Assembly: GCA_015178975.1 (NCBI GenBank)
Contig: WHVD01000016.1
Location: 992,001 to 1,056,000 of the forward strand
DNA: 64,000 bases
From: Hysterangium stoloniferum
Lineage: Eukaryota > Basidiomycota > Agaricomycetes > Hysterangiales > Hysterangiaceae
Reading direction: 5' to 3'
In this document: positions 48,721 to 59,597 of the stretch, piece after piece
Layout: the number at the start of each line of letters is the position of its first letter
How positions within the stretch are numbered: the stretch's first letter is position 1
The notes under the pieces: generated by a model
The model's input: the letters and a program-made list of their open reading frames with translations, nothing else
Told to the model about the DNA's origin: nothing
The model's database searches: none
Position numbers and translations under genes: made by a program

Positions 48721-49875
48721 ATGTCTACCCTCGATCTAGGATCCTTTTCGTCCTCTCTTCCTCAGCACCTTGCCTTTTCACCCAAGGGACGCCCGTTCCG
48801 CAAGACGCGTGTAGTGAAGGATATCACCACCAAATACCCTGACGTCGATCAGACTCTGATTGAGAGTGTAGGTCGTCAAATGATATCTCATATACGTTCC
48901 CTGATGACATCCTCTCCTTCATGCCCTCCATCAGTTTGTGGCTGATTTTGACAACATGCATTTGTAAGGTTCACTAGTGCTTAACCATATATATATCACT
49001 GACGCTACCTCCTATATATAGGGCCGCGTCCTCTCAGTCTTGCATTGATGCAGTAAGCGCTAGTCGACATTGCAGTACACTCATTTATCTCACCAATGTC
49101 CTCTCTCGCAGTGCATCACCAAGTTGAAGACGCTCAACTTGTACGTTTCCCATTCTCCTCACTAGTCACGTTTCTATGCTAATGGCTCTGCACCCATTTC
49201 AGGATTACGGAGAGAGACTCCGATACGGACGACTCCTACGATAGGAGAACCCGCTCGCGCAATGGACGAAACACGCAGGCCCGTCAGAAGCTCGCTCCCT
49301 ACCAAAAGCGAGCTTCTCGTTCTAAATCACCACCTGCCGGCACGGACGCCGAATGTACCGATCGCAAGATCGTCAGCTCTAGTTGGGGACGTGATGCTGC
49401 CGCGTCTGTGAAAGTAATGTGTTTTATTAAGACTAATCTATGACCGTCTGTTGATTATGGTCATCAGCCCCTTGACGCAACGGGTCCCTCCTTCGCCTAC
49501 GGTCTCTCTTCTATCACCTGGCCAGTCGAAGACGGTGTCCGCTTCTACAACGGACAACCGCTCGCGCCGTTGGCAACTTTCAATGCCACAGAGAATGAAT
49601 ATGTCGATGTTGCACATCCCAATATCAACTGCCACCTTCCCCCCGCCGTATGGTCTTCTGAGGACTACTATGCATCGTCTGACACTAGTTCGAGCTCCGG
49701 CGACTCCAACTCCGACTCGGATTCCTTGCTGGGCAACGATGACCTGGGGATAGATGATAATGGTATGAATCGGCAAGCTCCCGCCGTCTCTTACAGTGGC
49801 GACTTTTTCCTTCCTGCATATGAGATGGAACCGGTACTTCTTGCGAGGATGATGGCCATGTGGTTTGAAAACTAG
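48721..49875 (+). CDS. Amplified gene of unknown function, divergent unit 3 copy
   Basis: Exons 48721-48867, 49038-49052, 49112-49140, 49203-49413 and 49468-49875 give 269 residues. Exon 1 is 3 nt longer and the last exon 15 nt shorter than in the other copies, both frame-preserving. Exons 1-4 differ by only a few residues. The last exon has changed heavily (for example FAYGLSSITWPVEDGVRFYN against LAYRRYPVTRPVNDRVLSCN) yet keeps landmarks such as EYVD, NINC, AVWSS, DDNGMNRQ and the C-terminal Leu/Met-rich end. Introns and the 3' flank stay very similar to the other copies. Intron 3 has the canonical GTACGT donor. This pattern argues for a real protein under unusual selection or recombination. 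Function unknown. Confidence 0.75.
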
Positions 49876-51032
49876 GTTCCTCCCAGTGTTTCCAGCCTTG
49901 TTTTGTCTGGCTTATGTGAACCGTCTTATTTATCCTCACCGCTATGCCATCACTTTTATTGTTTTGGTTTTGTTTTATGATCATATTTCTTGGATCGTCT
50001 TTTTGTCTGCGGATTTCAGATCTGGTCTCAATCGATTTTTACATCAATAAATGATGTTTGATCGGCGCGTCTGGCTCTGTGGTAAGTTTTTGCCTACATA
50101 TTTTAGTTTATAAACTGAAGTCGGTCTCTCAATAGCTTATCAACCCCTCATATGGTTACATGATTGCATGCGGCAGCGATATTGTGGATATCGCCGCCCG
50201 ATCATTTAGTGTTTCTTACGGTGAGCTCAATCAGTTGCATTGCATCGTCGGCAGTATTTGATTCATATTTCCACAAAAGGATAATTCCTTTTGATATCTC
50301 ATTTGAGTATTAGCTGAATTTATCCATGGACGCTATTTTGCATGCCTGTCGCCGTTTGCGGAGTGCAGTGATATCTGTAAAGGTACACTGCCTGATCGTT
50401 GGTAGAGCTTTTCGGTAAGCCAAAAATATGATATTGTTTCCGGTTGGTTCACATCTTTTTGATACAGGTTCCGTCGATTGTGACCATTTGTTATCCGTAC
50501 CCTTTCTTCCCTTATCATTTTGATTGTCGTCCCATCTGTGCTTTCGTGTCCTTTCCTTGTAAACTAGCGTTTATTGAGCATATATTTTCAAAATAAAAGT
50601 TTTGAGTCTGGATTCCTGTCCCAATTCGGGGCGCGGTAGTAGTATTAAACTCGAACTCCACTTGTGAGGCACCCGACGGAGTGCAATCAAGAGCCCAAAT
50701 GGGGTACTGGCCTTATTTGGAAAACGTCTATGGTAAGTGGGGTCAGCTATAGCATACCTAGAGCGCCTAGACCATATAGTTACAATTAGTGTAGGATAGT
50801 CGAACCGGGCTAGTGAACTAGTTGATTGTTAAATGAAGTCACTGAGCTGGCTATCTCGCCCAAGGAGCTAGCGGATTGGAATTCCATTTCCTGATCATGA
50901 TAGGGGAGAATTTGGCACGAAGGATTGATGCTTTCAACCTCGCGTTACAACGTCTGGTTGTTGTACAAATGGTATTAATTTGAGTAAAAATTCAATAGTA
51001 TTATATGAACACATAATATCAATAGCCGCGTC
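49876..51032 (+). other. 3' flank of the amplified gene, unit 3
   Basis: Similar to units 1 and 2 up to about 50,650, then more diverged to about 51,000. It provides the empty site for the CTAG-rich miniature element near 50,840. No gene supported. Confidence 0.4.
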
Positions 51033-51153
51033 TACGGTGTCCCAACTGTATCAGGTCTATTTTCTTTTTGAATTTTGAATTTTGAATTTAGGTTTGAGAT
51101 TAGCGCTAGTGCCATGGGGATACGTCAGCCCCACGCTTGCCGTTTTGGGTAAG
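51033..51153 (+). repeat. Left terminal inverted repeat
   Basis: Pairs with 55,948-56,082. The first 40 bp differ at only a few positions, and the inner 13 bp (CGTTTTGGGTAAG) match exactly. Confidence 0.85.
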
Positions 51154-51438
51154 CCAGCCATTCCCAGCCAGGTCGAGTTCAACGAAAAGAACCTGTACAC
51201 TGGTCAGGTCCCCCCCCCGGTGTAGATCCATATGTCCCACTGCACTCACTGCCATTAAATACATGAAACACATTACTGCAGTAACTGTAATTTGGCAGTT
51301 TCAAATAAAATTAGGGAATTTACTAGTACTTTCTACAAAATTCGGAGCCTAAAAATTAAATTATGTGATAGTAAATATATATGTAATTTGTAGGACTTCC
51401 TCTAAAATATTGACAGCCTATCTGTTAATCTGCTTGCT

Positions 51439-53951
51439 ATGCCTCATTGTTCAGGCTGTTCTAAAAAGTTTCCTAATCTCGAAGAGAAAGTCTTGTGTGG
51501 TCGATGTTACAAACTTGATCAAAAACCTTCTGAACCCGAAAAAAAAATTATACTAGTGAGTTCAGTACTAATCATTTATGAGATTAATAAATGATAGAAA
51601 AAAAACAGGCAAAGCCACAATGTGATGGATGTGGTGTAATTTATGCATTTTTGACTGAACCCATTTGTGGTTTTTGTGTAGATAAAGCAGACAAAAGTGT
51701 GTTTCTTCCGAGAATTATTTGCATTGTTCAATGAGCTTATAAATTTTAGGGCCCCATTTATCTGAAGGTATGTTCTCATACTATATTATGCAACACTGTT
51801 GAATTTGCCATTTACTGATAGATATAGGTGATCTTGCAGAATTCCTGACTCAGCGTACATTAGACTTTGAAAAGACTGCATCAAAGCATTGTTTGCATAA
51901 GCCACTGCCCCCAAATGATAGCCTTCTCAAAGGATATGAAGTGCGCGAGAAGACTCCGGCTTTGAAAAAGCAAAACAAAGGGGAAATAATTAATATTAGA
52001 TATTCACTTGCTCAGATTATCCCAGGCAAAAATAAACCTGTACAGGTTTGTATATTTAGTTGTATTTTTCATATTAAGATTAAATAATTGTCTGGTGACT
52101 GCAGATTTCACTACCAATGCAGAAAGAGCCTTTTGATGTACAGGATGATGCTAATGAAGTTATTGACAAAATCCTGTCAAATGGGAAAAATTATTATGAT
52201 CACTACACTAACTGTGATATTAAATTGATATGATATTATTTATACATGAAAAAACTCCACTAATTTATTGTGTAGGGAAAGAGTTATTTTCATTGTTGTA
52301 AATGGAACAAACTTGCAGGACGATAACTTTGTGGATGTTGATGTGATAAAGCTTGGGGGGAAAAGCATTGGTGAATGGCGGACAGATCTAATAAATTGAG
52401 ACTTCCTTTCAGTTAAAGATGTCAAGAAAAATGATCTCACACTTCAATTACGATTGCATGAAGATGTGCCCATAGTGAGTCATTGTGATTGAATTGCAGT
52501 TACAGTTATATTTATATAAATCACAGATCAGTGACGAAGAGCTAAATACTAGTGGTAGAATGGATAATAATAAGAAAATAACTAGAGAAAATGGTATTAG
52601 AAGCCTTGGAGCGAAGCATAAGAATGCCTCTTCCGAAAAGGGTCAGTTTTGAATTTTTACATATATTTGTATATTTTATTATGCTTATAAATTAATCTAA
52701 AGAAGCAGGTACAACAGATAATACATGGCCTAACAAATGTTATACCAGTGCATATGTTAGCCACTATGCAACTGTAAATGTGGTATACATGGCCTATAAA
52801 TTCCAAAGGATTAAAGTATCAGTCAATCCATGTACTTGTGATGTTGAGATTACAGAAAGTGACGACATGGAGACAGTTCTTGTACAGAAGAATTGGCGAG
52901 AGCACATAGGATGTGGTGGACGGAGGGGTGGATATTTGGGCTATGGACTTTATAAATATGCTTTTGAGGTATGCTTAAAACATACATATCATATGGTGTG
53001 ATATATAACAGTTTCTTTCATTCACAGGGAAAAATCCAAGAAAAAGATTTTGCACTCTTCGAGTGGAAGGAAGTTTGTTGCCAGTTCAACGAGGAGAATT
53101 TCAACAAGTTGGGATCAGAATTGGTGCGTTTAGCCTGGGGTGAATACTTTGCTGAGTCATTCAACGAACGGATTAGATCTAGCAGTGTCAAAAATATACC
53201 CAGTGAGTTAAATTCTCAACAATAATAAATTAAAGTTAATCTTTAATGGTTTAAATTACAGTGCTTAGGTGGAATACAAAGGATACTTTCATTGGGAAAT
53301 TGGTAGATGAAGTAAAAGACGCTACAGATTCATCTCAAAATTCTAGCCTGGTTGAGCCCAGTATACGATGGAATGCATTCCTGGCAGCACCATTGCTACC
53401 CAAGCCAACACGAGAGGCCAAATTCTCTGGGAATGAACAGGCTGGAAGTAACACAGATAGGCTTGGGATGTGTGTTGATGCTTTTGCCCATCACACTGTG
53501 ATTGATTCTGTTGGCGAGTTTTTATTTGCTGACTTGCAAGGTAAGTCCTAATGTAATTCAAAATGATTGTTATTCACCACTGAATTTGTAGGATTTATCT
53601 ATGGAAATAATATGGTGGTCCTATTTGACCCTCAAGCACACAGGTACATATGTTCCAATAGTCTTATCAATAGATATACTAATATGATTCTGAAGTTTTG
53701 ATCAAACAAGCGGTCCATGGGATAAAGGTGCCCACACTATCCAGAATTTCCTCAATACACACAAATGCAATGATATTTGTCATAGCATTGGGCTTGATAA
53801 TATCCGTGTCAAAGTCCCTCCTCCCCAGAAAAGGGATATGGATTGTCATAGAGTTGGTACAACATGCCCTCAAGGCTCATCTACCTTTGAAAAGCTTATC
53901 TCCCCTGTGTATGAGGAAGCTGTGCAACAGGCAGCCATTGATCTTGATTGA
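51439..53951 (+). pseudogene. Zinc-finger alpha-kinase (MHCK/EF2K type), one premature stop
   Basis: The N-terminus has two CxxC-x(~15)-CxxC fingers (HCSGCSKKF...LCGRC; QCDGCGVIY...ICGFC). Later exons are 52709-52968, 53028-53202, 53262-53540, 53592-53643 and 53711-53951. The C-terminal part has alpha-kinase hallmarks: EFLFADLQG, VVLFDPQAH and GPWDKGAHTIQNFLNTHKCN. Family knowledge: atypical Ser/Thr kinases, often multi-copy in mushrooms with such N-terminal fingers. First exon 51439-51555, second from 51609. A TGA at 52,397-52,399 interrupts the middle region (GEWRTDLIN, stop, DFLSVKDV), and one upstream exon junction near 52,200-52,275 could not be resolved. This copy is therefore probably inactive. 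Substrate unknown. Confidence 0.82.
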
Positions 53952-54121
53952 TTGAACAGAATTTTAGCTATTTTCTTGATCTTCAAAACATAAAACTTAA
54001 CTCCCATTTACAACATCTATTAGAATACACATTTATAATAAAAGTAGTTCTGATTTTTTCTTTTTAATAATTACATGTGTGGCAACATTGCCTCAAAAAT
54101 GGCCCAGACATTGTGCAGATT

Positions 54122-55661
54122 TTACTCTTTGACATGTAATGTCTCATATACTTTGGCTGCATGCTTTTCATATTCAACACTCACAAACCACAAAAGGTTC
54201 TCCCCTCCTAGCTCTTCCTTCAACTGACAGACTATATCCCGATCTACAGGCTGCAAGAGATTCTCAGCACCAAGATCTTTATATGTAGTGAGTGCAACGT
54301 TAGGTGACATCCCAGATGGCAGAATCTTATGCTTGTCCTTCCGAACCCGATGGTTATTAAACCGGTCCCGTAACTGGTCCAGCTCCTGTTGAATGAGCTT
54401 TGGCCATAACCAGCATACCAATTCACTGTGATGTATCAGTACTAATAGTAATATTATGAAGGGGAAATGACTTACTGGTGGTGTACATCCATTGGATTAT
54501 AAATGCCTTCACCAGCTTCCCAATGCACTTTCACGTTGTTGCCCCACTTGAGATGAAGTTGTAGCCATCCACGCTCAATAGTTGTGTTGTGTACTGATTT
54601 TAAGAAATGATGTGCAGGGAGGCCGTCTACACACAACTTGGGTGAAAATATCTCCCTAGGAATGATCAAACATCAGTAGAAAAGTATAAGATAAAGATAG
54701 ATATTACAGTACCTTAAAGTATTTGCGATACCAAAGACTCTGCCAGTCTCGCTCCCACAGTCTGTTGTTGTCTGAACAGGCATACCTGTATTCACTCAGT
54801 ACCAGGAAGGTCAAAAGGCAAAAGACTTACCACCCATCTTCTCAATCAAGCTTAGATATAAATATGCGATGGCTATCTTCAAGCGATTGTTTGGGAGCAC
54901 CCAAATCCCCAACCATGCCCCTGACCATACATCTCGTATTGCCCAAAGTGGGAAACCGATTGCCGCTAGTTTATCATGACCATTCCCACTCCATTCTTGA
55001 TGAGGGCCTAATAGGATGAGCGGCGAACAGTTTATTTTTCTCATGCCAGGTTGTCTAATCACAAAGCTGGCTGGGTCTTGAGGTTGCATAGTTGATGTAA
55101 CAAAACTCCTAAGAATAGTTATCAATTAAAAACATGAAGTGAATCACAATGTATGTACTTACCTTGTCAAGTTAATCCCAGTCCTTGCAGCGATTGCTTC
55201 CTTCACCACCTGTGGTCCTTGTTGACTTGTAGGATCCTGAGCCATTTGGTCGAGAACAAGCTGCCGCTTCACAGTATTTGGAAGACACTTTGTTGTAGCC
55301 CCACTACCTTGTAAGCCAAGCTGAGTACGATGGCGAGCAATAGTTGCTTCACTAATAAAAGTAAAAACTGAGGATCAAAAATATAGAGCATGAAATAAAT
55401 AGACATACCTTATCTGGATCCCATGCTCTGCAAGAAATAGCTTGCTGAGTTCTTTACGGTTGGTAATGCCATGTCGGTGGTATTCAATAATACATTGCTT
55501 TATGTTTTCATCATCAGAGGATGCTATGAGTAGTTATTTGAAAGAAAAAAAATTAACAGTGATTATATCACAAAGACAGTGGAAGATAACTCACGGCAGT
55601 GCCTGTATTGATTGGATCCCATAGGATTGCGATTGTAGTGCATGCTAGGCTGAGATTGCAT
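54122..55661 (-). CDS. DDE (integrase-like) transposase
   Basis: Seven exons join in frame: 55661-55595, 55523-55409, 55351-55163, 55108-54831, 54785-54713, 54655-54476 and 54425-54122, giving 401 residues. An N-terminal helix-turn-helix-like region (EYHRHGITNRKELSKLFLAE; EATIARHRTQLGLQG) is followed by an integrase-type core. The second acidic residue is in TTTDCGSETG (Asp225) and the glutamate in HNTTIERGW (Glu268). At the first acidic position the sequence reads EWSGNGHDK (Asn166), where I expect Asp from related agaricomycete proteins, so this copy may be catalytically dead although its frame is intact. The C-terminal part (FNNHRVRKDKHKILPSG) resembles the same proteins. It lies convergent to the kinase inside common inverted repeats. 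Confidence 0.82.
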
Positions 55662-55699
55662 AGATTTGGTATCTGGAATCACCAGTGATATTGAGCAGC

Positions 55700-55920
55700 G
55701 GCAATGATGATAGTGAGCAGTGGCGGAGATGATAGTGAGGGGCCACGATGGCAATATTGGACAGCGGCAGTGATGGTGCAGTGGTGGAGATGATAGTAAT
55801 GGGCCACGATGGCAATATTGGATGGTGGCAGTAATGATAGTGAGCAGCAGTGGAGATGATAGTGAGGGGCCACAACGGCAATATTGGACAGTGGCAGCAA
55901 GAGCGACAATGATAGTGAGT
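55700..55920. repeat. Subterminal minisatellite, about 65-70 bp units
   Basis: Three degenerate copies of GGAGATGATAGTGAGGGGCC...GGCAATATTGGA lie just inside the right inverted repeat. Their position suggests possible transposase binding sites; the left end has no counterpart. Confidence 0.65.
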
Positions 55921-55947
55921 GATGATGAGGAGCAATAGTTGTGAAGA

Positions 55948-56082
55948 CTTACCCAAAACGGGCAGTTAGGGCTGACCGTACCATAGCTGACACATCTGCT
56001 TGGCACTCTTGAAACGCTAATCTCGAACCCCAAATTCAAAATTCAAAAGAGAAAATAGACCTCATACAGTTGGGACACTGTA
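55948..56082 (-). repeat. Right terminal inverted repeat
   Basis: Reverse complement partner of 51,033-51,153, slightly longer because of an inserted stretch near AGTGCCAAGCAG. Confidence 0.85.
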
Positions 56083-57100
56083 CGTGTCTACTGATTCCAA
56101 TGTACCATGTCAGGCCGATTCCTCTTTTGACAGTGGTGACACTGCATTGGTGAATGATGAGAGGAATTATGAACAGCAAGCCGCAGAAGGTACTAATTCG
56201 GCTTTCTTTTCATTACTAACATTTGCGTTCCATATAGAAAAATTGATTCCGGCATCTGCACCACTCACTGTTGACAAGAGACCTGAAACACTGATAAGAT
56301 AGCCTCTATTCACCTCTATCCAAGAGACAGCAACAAATTCACATGTCAACAGGTCTGACGATGGGCAGAAGTCTATTCTGTAGGTATCCTTTGTGCCCAA
56401 ATTTCATAGTCACCATCTTATCACGTTTCAGTGTTGGGGATCCCGTAAAAGCCACGGATTTGTTCCTGAATAAATGGAGACTCCTGTGAGTCGACATATG
56501 TATAGCTCTCCATTAGCATGGCGCTAATGCACACAAGCAGCAGCTTGACTCCCTCCAGCCTGTCGACAACTCTTCTGTGGTCTCTATTACCAAAATTGAA
56601 GAGCCCTCGGATTAGATGGCCCATCCTGAGTGGGCATTCCTTCCATTTGATTATTTTGTCATTGCCATATCTCATTTCGTGCAGGCTCCCATCCGAGCAG
56701 AAAATTCAGGATGAGAAAGATAGGCATGGGAAGGACAAGGTCACTTTTCCGGCTAGTTTTGAGGAAATTGTGAGTGAAATTTTACATAGCCGTTCATGAC
56801 CATGTTATTAATGTGCCCATACAGAAAAGGATCAGGAATGGAAGCCAAAACTCCGGCTTTGTATTACCGACCACTTCCTCAGCCGAGCAGGCTGCTACGC
56901 ACTTCACTGGAAGAAGGCGTAGAAATATGAGGCATGTCAGTGGCACTCTCCCCAAAACACACCCTCCTTTGGACCTTTCAGCCTTGGTAAGTGACTTTAA
57001 TAAGGCTTTCTCCCAAAACTTAGAAAAATTGATTTCTGTAAAAAAATATAGACTTCTCAGCCCGACACAGCTTTGCTGAAGACACTTTCAAGGGTATTAG
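56083..57100 (+). pseudogene. Exon-like fragments of an unidentified gene
   Basis: Plus-strand segments with plausible splice borders include QAAE followed by GTACTA and a later CATATAG before KLIPASAPLTVDKRPE, then LPSEQKIQDEKDRHGKDK (after GTGCAG) and TGRRRRNMRHVSGTLPKT, which ends at GTAAGTG. An in-frame TAG after TLIR and the lack of a continuous model indicate a broken or partial gene. It starts right at the transposon border, so the transposon may have disrupted it. Family not recognised. Confidence 0.3.
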
Positions 57101-57618
57101 AATAGGAGAAATAGGACTGAGAACTCAAAGGGGGTAATTGTAAGTGGACCCTCTGTCACAGACCCCAAAAAACACTGTCATTTCTTTCAAACCATGGTTC
57201 CTCATATTATTGAATCCCCTGAGTCCACAGTCCAACCCCTTACCTTTTGAGTCTTGCCATCCCTTTCCAGACCTTCTGGCCTCCTTCCAGGCATCCCTAT
57301 CCATTCCCCTCCCCTTCCCTCTCCTTGTGGATATCAACTATTCCTGCTAATACCTTAGATAAGTAAGTGGCTAACTCCAGAGGCTGGTGGCATTAGTGTT
57401 CCTTTGTGGAAAGAGTCCTTGTTCTGTGTTAGGTAGAGTTATTTTTAGACTACTGGGTGCCTATGGGTCACACCTCACAGGGGGATTCCTTAGACAGTTA
57501 CATGTCAGGGGCACTGCAGGCAGTGCTACCATGAGCAGGGGTACTGATAGTGGGATGACAGATGGGTAACAAGGCTAAAGTGGCCTGCAGTGGTTCCAAA
57601 ATGGTTGGGATCCTAACA
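57100..57618. mobile_element. LTR family III-like relic inside Copia
   Basis: Ends GGGATCCTAACA at 57,618, like family III LTRs, and shares the segment CACTGCAGGCAGTG...GTACTGATAGTGGG with 4,370-4,420. The next bases read directly into Copia pre-integrase sequence, so it probably inserted there. The left end is unresolved. Confidence 0.5.
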
Positions 57619-59357
57619 CACCACCATCTTGGGCATGTGAACTATAAATAAATTAGTAACATGCTCAACAATGGCTCCATCAAAGATGTGCAGTCCAATC
57701 CTACCTGCCCATCCTCAAATGCAACTAATGTATCCTTGGAAAACAGACAAAATCATCCATTCCAAAAATACATCAGGAGGCAGAGGGGCATACATAAAGC
57801 AATGAGGAAACCTGAGAAAAAATGGGTAGATTTAACAGGACTGGAAGCTGTGATGTGTCACAGTGGAAACAACTACATCATGAACATAGTTGACAATTAT
57901 ACAAGTTTCATTTGGACAATACCATTAAAAAAAAAAATGATGCATTTCCATAACTCCAACATTGGGAAAAAGCTAGGAAAATTGAAACAGGACTCAAAAT
58001 CAGAATATATTGCACTGATAATGATGAACTGAAGAGTCATGAAATGACAGATTGGCTGGCATCCAGAGGTACTCAACAGCAGTTTATGGCAACCCTACAC
58101 ATCTGTACACATTGGATGAATAGACTGCATGCATAGAACACTTATGGGGAAGGCTTGCTCAATGTGTATCTATCCTAATTTACCATCATACTTGTGGGGT
58201 GAATTTTACAGTACCTCACAGCCACTCATCTACATGTTAAAATGACCACTGCTTCCCTCAATGGCATAATCCTATGGGACCTTTGTATGGTTGACTACCT
58301 GACTACTCTTACATGCAAGAAATTGGATATCATCCTTTTTTTCTCATTCAAAATACAGTAAATACAAAAGTCTATGAGCATTCAATTGAATGTGACCTTA
58401 TTTGTTATGATGCAAACTCTAAAATACCAAACATCAAGCCAAATCTATAGTTCTTACTATGTCCAATTTCTGGAAAGCCATGATGGACATTGCCAGATTC
58501 CCAATTCTGAACTTAATGTTCATGCCGATGATACCCCCAATCTATCAACTAAGTCTGCTTCATCTGATATTTACTCTCCCAGTCTTCCTGCTGAACTCCT
58601 TACTAAATCTTCTCCAATCCTACCTCAATCCAGGCAACCTCCTGTTTCAATCCCAATGGTTGATCCATCTCCCCTTCAACATTCTAATTGTACAGCTGCT
58701 GAACCATCTGTTTCCACTGCACAGCTTGAACATGCTATCCAAGAATCCAAGGATTGTGCTGAGAAAATACAATTTCAGAAACAAGAACACTTGCCATGAA
58801 TTGCCAAACTGCATGATACTGTCATGACATTCGCAACATCAAACACCAGATCATGATGAGTTGCAACAAGCCCTCTCATTGATCCAGTCTGCATATTAAC
58901 CAATACTAACATACATACCTTAATGGCAATTCAGATACTTTTGGAGTTGATCCATTGACATGTAAATGCGGAACTGCAGACATGGGCTGAGGCTCTCCAA
59001 TCAGGTGATGGTGAGCTGGATTCCAGGATGAACTAGACTCTCTTAAGACTATGGGGGTCTATAAGCTTGTACCTCAACCTGAAGTTCCTCAGGGGTGTAA
59101 AATACACAAGGACAACCTGTTTTCTGAATCAAAAGGGATGAGACCAGCAAGGCATTTTGGTGGAAGGTATACTTAGTCTTCAAAGGCTTTGAGCAAATTT
59201 ATGGCAAGGACTACCATAAAACAACCTCACCTACAGCAAACATGGAATCCTGGTGCATTTCGCTTCATATTGGTGCCACTCTAGAATGGGATGCACAAAA
59301 AATTGACATTAAAACCACATTTCTTTATGGATTGTTATCTGAGGATGAAGTACAATA
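57619..59357 (+). pseudogene. Copia pol remnant (pre-integrase, integrase, start of RT)
   Basis: Conserved Copia segments occur in order but in changing frames. They are pre-integrase (HHHLGHVNY; MLNNGSIKDV), integrase (WVDLTGLEAV; NYIMNIVDNYTSFIWTIPLK; DELKSHEMTDWLASRGTQQ; MHRTLMGKACSM; LPSYLWGEFY), linker (FLESHDGH followed by Ser/Pro-rich sequence), and the first part of reverse transcriptase (KDYHKTTSPTANMESW; IDIKTTFLYGLLSEDEVQY). Many stops and frameshifts are present. The RT is cut at its Y codon by a Tc1-type end (CAGTGACTT) at a TA. Confidence 0.82.
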
Positions 59358-59442
59358 CAGTGACTTACAAAACATATCCAATGTTTTGCAGTTTCAACTT
59401 GTATAGCTTATACCCCAGTAGATAAAATTGTAAAAGTCACTG
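59358..59442. mobile_element. 85-bp Tc1-type miniature element or element end
   Basis: CAGTGACTTACAAAAC...ACAATTTTACTTTTACT-type inverted ends (right end GTAAAAGTCACTG) are flanked by TA at 59,356-59,357 and 59,443-59,444. It may be a separate miniature element, or the left terminus of the Tc1 element whose transposase lies at 59,598-60,345. Confidence 0.55.
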
Positions 59443-59597
59443 TAATATTTGCCAACATACTTTATCATGTATAATCCAAGACACCATAATGTCTTTATGT
59501 AATATCCATATATGGTAACAATATGAATATTTTAATAGAGAGGGGTCATTGGATACCTTTTGTCACTGACAGGCTTTTGGCAGGAAATTACTTATAT

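Larger units (their letters stand above)
40318..51032 (+). repeat. Tandem unit 3 (head and gene region, interrupted)
   Basis: It starts CTGAATATTCAAAT directly after a unit 2 tail. Homology runs to 41,195, continues at 47,838 after the nested elements, covers the amplified gene, and fades at about 51,030 where the alpha-kinase transposon begins. Unit 3 lacks the CTAG-rich miniature element. Confidence 0.88.
51033..56082. mobile_element. DNA transposon carrying a DDE transposase and an alpha-kinase gene
   Basis: Terminal inverted repeats of about 120-135 bp enclose about 5.05 kb. The left one is 51,033-51,153 (TACGGTGTCCCAACTGTAT...CGTTTTGGGTAAG). The right one is 55,948-56,082 (reverse complement TACAGTGTCCCAACTGTAT...CGTTTTGGGTAAG). 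The outermost TA on both sides may be a 2-bp target duplication or part of the repeat. Inside lie two convergent multi-exon genes with 170 bp between their ends, plus a subterminal minisatellite. I know no element name for this combination. Confidence 0.82.

Noticed and set aside
55563..56039. 158-residue minus-strand frame rich in His, Ser and Cys
   Set aside because: Most of it is translation of the subterminal minisatellite and the inverted repeat; only its last part coincides with exon 1 of the transposase.
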